Both the position numbers and the translations under genes were made by a program. A DNA stretch of 10,622 bases from CAYJAB01 sp964368305 (GTDB lineage Bacteria > Bacillota_I > Bacilli_A > Erysipelotrichales > Erysipelotrichaceae): positions 1-10,622 of the forward strand of contig CAYJAB010000025.1 in the NCBI GenBank assembly GCA_964368305.1, in the 5' to 3' direction. The notes beneath the pieces were generated by a model. That model saw nothing but the letters and a program-made list of their open reading frames with translations. It was not told where the DNA came from and did not search any database. The first letter of the stretch is position 1, and every line of letters starts with the position of its first letter. Shown here piece by piece: positions 7,551 through 10,622 of the stretch.

Positions 7551-7563
7551 AGGAGATAAAAAT

Positions 7564-7992
7564 ATGTTATATGGTAAAATGGAATTAGAAAATGGTGTAG
7601 TTTTAGATTTTGAATTGTATCCAGAGGATGCACCAAAAACAGTTGAGAACTTCGTGAAACTTGTGAATGAAGGATACTACAATGGAAAAACATTCCATCG
7701 TGTTATTAAAGGATTTGTATCACAAGGTGGTTGTCCATATGGTACAGGCACAGGTGGACTTGGATATACAATCCAATGTGAAACACAAAACAATACTAAA
7801 AAGCACATCGATGGAAGTTTATCGATGGCTCATGCAGGTAAAGATACAGGATGTTGTCAATTCTTTATTTGTCATCAACCGCAACCTCATTTAGATGGTG
7901 CTCATACAGTATTTGGAAGAGTAACAAGTGAAATGGGTGCTGTTCGTAATATGGTGAATGGTGACAAAATTAAAAAAGTAGAATTGCTTTAA
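7564..7992 (+). CDS. Cyclophilin-type peptidyl-prolyl cis-trans isomerase
   Basis: A 142-residue single-domain cytoplasmic cyclophilin without signal peptide, which speeds prolyl bond isomerisation during folding. Visible motifs: FHRVIKGFVSQGG with catalytic Arg46, Phe51 and Gln54; GTGTGGLGY; QFFI with Phe101; HLDGAHTVFGRV with His114. The tryptophan of eukaryotic cyclophilin A that contacts cyclosporin is replaced (sequence PHLDG), as is common in bacteria. There are five Cys (57, 72, 97, 98, 103), a lot for its size. ATG 7564 is chosen because AAGGAG lies at about 7550-7555; an in-frame upstream ATG at 7501 lies inside the reductase gene without a ribosome site. Its stop codon overlaps the convergent rlmA stop. 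Confidence 0.94.
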   Translation: MLYGKMELENGVVLDFELYPEDAPKTVENFVKLVNEGYYNGKTFHRVIKGFVSQGGCPYGTGTGGLGYTIQCETQNNTKKHIDGSLSMAHAGKDTGCCQFFICHQPQPHLDGAHTVFGRVTSEMGAVRNMVNGDKIKKVELL

Positions 7993-8783
7993 GAAACTTT
8001 TTGATAGATGCGGATAATAAAATCTGCATCTATTTTTATTTGGTTAATTTGGTTTAATTTTTCTTTATCTTTAAGTGACGTTTTATAAACATAAGGTGTC
8101 ATTGAAAATAGAGAAACAACATCTTTGTTTGTATCTAAGCTTAGTTCAAATGAGGTGTATTGTGTATCCACTAAAACGAAGTCTTTTTCTTCAACTTCAA
8201 ATATTTCATTATCGATAACACTATCATAAATAGCCTTTTTTAATTGATATAAATGTTTAATATTTGGACTTACTACAATTAAATATCCTTTATCTTTTAA
8301 AATACGACTATACTCTGATAAGGACAATGGTGCAAAAATATTAATAATGGCATCCATGCTTTGATTCATTACAGGTATCTCATGGACACTTGCGACAAGA
8401 TATAAAACATCTTTATTTTTTTTACTTGCGACTTTTACTGCATCTTTTGCAATATCAAATCCAATAATGTTTATATGGTTTAGTGTATCTTTAAAGTAGT
8501 TTGTATAATATCCCTCGCCACATCCACTATCTAATAATGAATGAATGTTTAAAGAAGATAAGATAGTTGTAAGTTTTTTCTTTAGTGGTAAATAAAAATC
8601 TTTTAAAAAGAAATCATGGCGTGCTAAAATCATATCTTTAGAATCTCCAAACATCTTGGAACTTTGTTTTAAAAGAAGGTTAGTATAGCCTTCTTTCGCA
8701 ATATCATACGTATGATTATTTGTGCATTTATAGCTTCTTTCGACGCGTACAAGGGTTTCTTTACATTTAGGACAATTTAACAT
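7989..8783 (-). CDS. rlmA: 23S rRNA (guanine-N1) methyltransferase RlmA
   Basis: A 264-residue SAM-dependent enzyme that methylates N1 of a guanine in helix 35 of 23S rRNA (G745 in the E. coli-type enzyme, G748 in the Gram-positive RlmA-II type). The N-terminal zinc site has Cys4, Cys7, Cys20 and His24, followed by the family signature DIAKEGYTNLL (27-37) and GDSKDMILARHDFF. The SAM-binding motif I is LLDSGCGEGYY, about 81-91. The length fits the family. It starts at ATG 8783 with a GAGGA-type site upstream on the reverse strand. The last two bases of its stop codon and those of the convergent cyclophilin overlap (TTAA at 7989-7992). No terminator of its own is visible, so its transcript may run antisense into the cyclophilin gene. 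G748 specificity is inferred from lineage. Confidence 0.9.
   Translation of the reverse strand: MLNCPKCKETLVRVERSYKCTNNHTYDIAKEGYTNLLLKQSSKMFGDSKDMILARHDFFLKDFYLPLKKKLTTILSSLNIHSLLDSGCGEGYYTNYFKDTLNHINIIGFDIAKDAVKVASKKNKDVLYLVASVHEIPVMNQSMDAIINIFAPLSLSEYSRILKDKGYLIVVSPNIKHLYQLKKAIYDSVIDNEIFEVEEKDFVLVDTQYTSFELSLDTNKDVVSLFSMTPYVYKTSLKDKEKLNQINQIKIDADFIIRIYQKVS
8004..8037 (+). terminator. Intrinsic terminator of the reductase-cyclophilin operon, inside rlmA
   Basis: ATAGATGCGGAT / ATCTGCATCTAT forms a 12-bp stem with one G-U pair and loop AATAAA, followed by TTTTT. It lies 12 bp past the cyclophilin stop, wholly inside the 3' end of the reverse-strand rlmA coding region. On the reverse strand no good T-run follows, so it should act mainly on the forward transcript. 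Confidence 0.75.
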
Positions 8784-8843
8784 ATTAGGATTCCTCTTTT
8801 CTCATCTATTTTATCATGTTAAAATGTATTTGGAGATAAAATT
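8784..8843. promoter_or_regulatory. Divergent promoter region between rlmA and rlmD
   Basis: Only 60 bp separate the two start codons, so both promoters must lie here or reach into the genes. On the forward strand TGT-TAAAAT (8817-8825) is an extended -10 that would not need a strong -35. It would give an unusually short leader before the GGAG site (8832-8835). No clear reverse promoter can be named. Confidence 0.35.
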
Positions 8844-10175
8844 ATGAATGAAACAATAAAAATAAAATGTAATAGACTAGATGAAGAATATAAAGGTGTT
8901 TTTGTGTATGCTAAAGCAGAGCATGCATTGCGTAATTTATTGCCACTAGAAGAGGCAGAAGTTATGGTAGATCAAAGAAGAGGTAAAACACTTTTTCAGG
9001 TAAAAAAAATATTAAAAAAAAGTCAGGATCGTATTGTAAGTGCGTGTCCTTATTTTGAAAAATGTGGAGGATGTCAGCTCCAGCATATTTCTTATGACAA
9101 ACAAATAAAGTTAAAAACAGAATATATTAAAACACTTATGAATAGATATGATACAGAGGTGAATGAATGTTTGAAAATGGAAGATCCACTTCGATATCGT
9201 TATAAAAATCAAATGACATTTTCCAAGGATGGAAAGAATACAGTAGCTGGATTTTATGAGGAGCATTCACACCGTGTAATCGATATTCAAAAGTGTATTA
9301 TACAAGAAGAGAATGTAGAAAAAATTGTCAGAACATTAAAATCAGTTATGACAAAATATAAAATTCAACCGTACAATGAAGATAAAAAACTTGGATTAAT
9401 CCGTCATGTTTTAGTAAAAACATCCTCTTTTAATAAAGAGGTTATGGTTGTGATTGTTGTAAGTAAAAGAGAGTTTGAAGGAAAATCGGTAATCGTTAAG
9501 GAATTAAGAAAGAAACATCCAGAGATTTCAACAATTGTATTTAATGTGAATGCTAGAAGTACAAGTATTATCTTAGGAGAAGAGGAAAGAGTTGCGTTTG
9601 GTAAAGGGTTTATTGTAGATAAATTAGGGGATTTAACATTTAAAATTTCTAGTAAATCGTTTTATCAAGTCAATCCTAAGCAAACAATTAACTTATATCA
9701 AAAAGCAATTGAGTATGCGAATCTTACAAAAGATGATTTTGTAATTGATGCGTATTGCGGTACAGGAACAATTGGACTTTTTGCAAGTCAGCATTGTAAA
9801 GAAGTAATTGGAATTGAATTGAATAAAGATGCAGTTATGGATGCGAATAAAAACGCACAAGCAAATAAAGTAAATAATATTAAATTCATTCAAAATGATG
9901 CAACAAAATGGATCGAAAACTATAAGAAAACAAGTAAAAAGGTAGATGTTGTATTTATGGATCCTCCAAGAGCCGGAAGTACACCTGCTTTCTTAAATTC
10001 AGTTTTAGCATTAGGACCAAGTCGCATTGTCTATGTGTCATGTGAACCTAAAACACTTGCAAGAGACCTAATGATATTAACAAAGAAATATCGTATAAAG
10101 AAAATTCAACCAGTAGATATGTTTCCATTTACAAAGCATGTTGAAACAGTAGTCTTACTACGTCGTATTGATTAG
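8844..10175 (+). CDS. rlmD: 23S rRNA (uracil-C5) methyltransferase, RumA/RlmD (RlmCD) family
   Basis: A 443-residue SAM-dependent enzyme making 5-methyluridine in 23S rRNA. The N-terminus (about 5-65) resembles a diverged TRAM RNA-binding domain. A 4Fe-4S site has Cys68, Cys74, Cys77 and Cys151, the spacing of E. coli RumA. A central RNA-binding domain follows, then the Rossmann methyltransferase with SFYQVNP, DAYCGTGTIGLF (from Asp302) and DPPRAGS. The nucleophile is Cys400 in YVSCEPKTLARDL and the general base Glu434 in HVETVVLL. All key residues are present. E. coli uses separate enzymes for U747 (RlmC) and U1939 (RlmD); in several Gram-positives one enzyme, RlmCD, does both. Which applies here cannot be read from the sequence. 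It starts at ATG 8844 with GGAG eight bases upstream, divergent from rlmA. Confidence 0.95.
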   Translation: MNETIKIKCNRLDEEYKGVFVYAKAEHALRNLLPLEEAEVMVDQRRGKTLFQVKKILKKSQDRIVSACPYFEKCGGCQLQHISYDKQIKLKTEYIKTLMNRYDTEVNECLKMEDPLRYRYKNQMTFSKDGKNTVAGFYEEHSHRVIDIQKCIIQEENVEKIVRTLKSVMTKYKIQPYNEDKKLGLIRHVLVKTSSFNKEVMVVIVVSKREFEGKSVIVKELRKKHPEISTIVFNVNARSTSIILGEEERVAFGKGFIVDKLGDLTFKISSKSFYQVNPKQTINLYQKAIEYANLTKDDFVIDAYCGTGTIGLFASQHCKEVIGIELNKDAVMDANKNAQANKVNNIKFIQNDATKWIENYKKTSKKVDVVFMDPPRAGSTPAFLNSVLALGPSRIVYVSCEPKTLARDLMILTKKYRIKKIQPVDMFPFTKHVETVVLLRRID

Positions 10176-10215
10176 CTCTTAAACCCTTTATTCATGGGGG
10201 TTTGGAGCTTTTTTT
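10174..10215 (+). terminator. Intrinsic terminator of rlmD
   Basis: The arms AGCTCTT-AAACCC and GGGTTT-GGAGCT form a stem with a one-base bulge and a loop of about 11 nt. It is followed by seven Ts (10209-10215) and begins inside the rlmD stop codon. Confidence 0.85.
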
Positions 10216-10232
10216 GTTGAAAAATTTAAAGG

Positions 10233-10265
10233 TTAATTTTTTTCTGTTTTTTTCAAAAAAATTAA
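10233..10265. repeat. AT-only inverted repeat next to A-tracts
   Basis: TTAATTTTTTT and AAAAAAATTAA are perfect 11-bp arms around an 11-nt pyrimidine-rich loop. Further A-tracts follow at 10267-10271, 10274-10279 and 10281-10286. Its low complexity makes chance likely. A curved or UP-like element is possible. Confidence 0.4.
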
Positions 10266-10301
10266 GAAAAATCAAAAAATAAAAAAGAGAGTTGACTAGG
10301 G

Positions 10302-10379
10302 AGATATGTTTTCACAGTCAACACTGTTTTCTTAAAACCGTATAAAATAGAGGTTTTCTTAGTTTAGGGAAACATATCT
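10302..10379 (+). ncRNA. Candidate structured element: three-way junction or operator cluster
   Basis: The outer arms AGATATGTTT (10302-10311) and AAACATATCT (10370-10379) pair perfectly over 10 bp and extend by one G-U and one C-G pair. Inside are a hairpin ACAGT-CAAC-ACTGT (10314-10327) and a second one, AAAACC / GGTTTT (10334-10339 with 10352-10357). Just downstream lies AAAACA-GCT-TGTTTT (10393-10407). As RNA this would be a three-way junction. As DNA the same repeats flank a possible promoter, TCAACA (10318-10323), 17 bp, TATAAA (10341-10346). It matches no riboswitch family I can recognise. The strand is assumed from the downstream gene. Confidence 0.3.
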
Positions 10380-10497
10380 ACACATACACATAAAAACAGC
10401 TTGTTTTGGGTTAAGACTGTTGATAAATGATATATGGACCTCGTACATTACATGAAAAAAAATAAATAATAAATTTATAATCACTATTTATACAAAC

Positions 10498-10540
10498 TTA
10501 GTACTTCGTTGACTTAATCTAATGGTTGTAATAGTACTAA
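10498..10540. repeat. Spaced inverted repeat TTAGTACT ... AGTACTAA
   Basis: Perfect 8-bp arms at 10498-10505 and 10533-10540 are separated by 27 bp that contain TTGACT (10509-10514). It lies 53 bp before the start of the next gene, so it could be a leader hairpin or a pair of regulator half-sites around a -35. No good -10 is found 16-18 bp after TTGACT. Confidence 0.35.
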
Positions 10541-10592
10541 ATAAATAGAACTTAAAGGATGTTCGCAAAATTTATATAATAAGGAGTTTGAT

Positions 10593-10622
10593 ATGCCAAC
10601 TGTAATAATGATGTGTGGTGTT
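10593..10622 (+). CDS. Start of a gene, possibly P-loop ATPase/kinase (3' end outside window)
   Basis: ATG 10593 follows AAGGAG (10581-10586) at good spacing. Only ten codons are visible: MPTVIMMCGV. A start of this form (hydrophobic strand ending in a Gly) often leads into a Walker A loop in small P-loop kinases and AAA-type ATPases. The loop itself would lie past the window edge, so the function is a guess. That a gene starts here is likely; what it encodes is not established. Confidence 0.6.
   Translation, partial: MPTVIMMCGV

Larger units (their letters stand above)
10216..10592. other. 375-bp intergenic region without a convincing gene
   Basis: Both strands are full of stops. The longest forward candidate with a purine-rich leader is a nine-codon frame at 10306, too weak to call. 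The left part (10216-10290) is almost pure A/T with an 11-bp inverted repeat and four A-tracts, typical of bent DNA. The middle (10292-10407) holds nested inverted repeats. The right part holds another spaced inverted repeat (10498-10540) and the ribosome site AAGGAG (10581-10586) of the next gene. No tRNA, known riboswitch or CRISPR repeat was recognised. Confidence 0.7.

Noticed and set aside
7501..7563. Longer cyclophilin starting within the reductase gene
   Set aside because: It would add 21 residues unlike cyclophilins and has no ribosome site; ATG 7564 has AAGGAG upstream and matches the family's N-terminus.
10306..10335. Nine-codon leader peptide (MFSQSTLFS)
   Set aside because: The purine-rich stretch before it is only about 2 nt away, and the following hairpin lacks a T-run; there is no run of regulatory codons.
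10347..10370. PreQ1 riboswitch-like stretch (AGAGGTTTTCTTAG)
   Set aside because: It lacks the downstream pairing segment and the A-rich tail of the preQ1-I consensus.
10575..10580. TATAAT as promoter of the last gene
   Set aside because: Perfect hexamer, but it abuts the AAGGAG site, so transcription would start after the ribosome site.

Overview
The window is about 10.6 kb of AT-rich, gene-dense DNA. Strong AGGAGG-type ribosome binding sites, short leaders, simple hairpin-plus-T-run terminators and Bacillota-type protein families point to a low-GC Gram-positive bacterium. A gut Erysipelotrichia-like lineage is a guess; no 16S or other marker is present to settle it.

Left block (1-4600, all forward): a membrane sensor histidine kinase, cut by the left edge, is translationally coupled to a NarL/LuxR-type response regulator and closed by a terminator. 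A perfect inverted repeat with NarL-like 7-2-7 geometry follows. After it comes a three-gene operon: an SPFH protein with two C-terminal zinc ribbons (YdjI-like), a zinc-ribbon membrane protein (YdjG-like), and a 107-residue signal-peptide/membrane protein. The last one looks like a YdjH-type protein without its TPM domain. In Bacillus subtilis ydjGHI sits with pspA and helps tether PspA at the membrane. No pspA is visible here. The simplest hypothesis is an envelope-stress module with its own two-component system.

Centre (4604-8783): a reverse-strand CBS/DRTGG-regulated family II pyrophosphatase converges on that operon across a bidirectional terminator. Divergent from it are an aldo/keto reductase with a ferredoxin-like C-terminus and a small cyclophilin, probably one operon. 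The cyclophilin and the reverse-strand rlmA gene share the bases of their stop codons (TTAA). The cyclophilin's terminator hairpin lies inside the rlmA reading frame.

Right block (7989-10622): rlmA (23S rRNA m1G methyltransferase) and an rlmD/rlmCD-type 23S rRNA m5U methyltransferase diverge from a 60-bp gap. In Gram-positives these enzymes can modify neighbouring nucleotides, G748 and U747, so the pairing makes functional sense. After the rlmD terminator lies about 375 bp without a convincing gene. It holds A-tracts and several nested inverted repeats, which could be a structured leader or an operator region. The last 30 bases begin a new gene that looks like the start of a P-loop ATPase/kinase.

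Most genes are ordinary housekeeping families. The places that deserve a second look are the two-component system/ydjI-like operon with its palindrome and TPM-less third gene, the RlmA-RlmCD pair, and the structured intergenic region at the right end.
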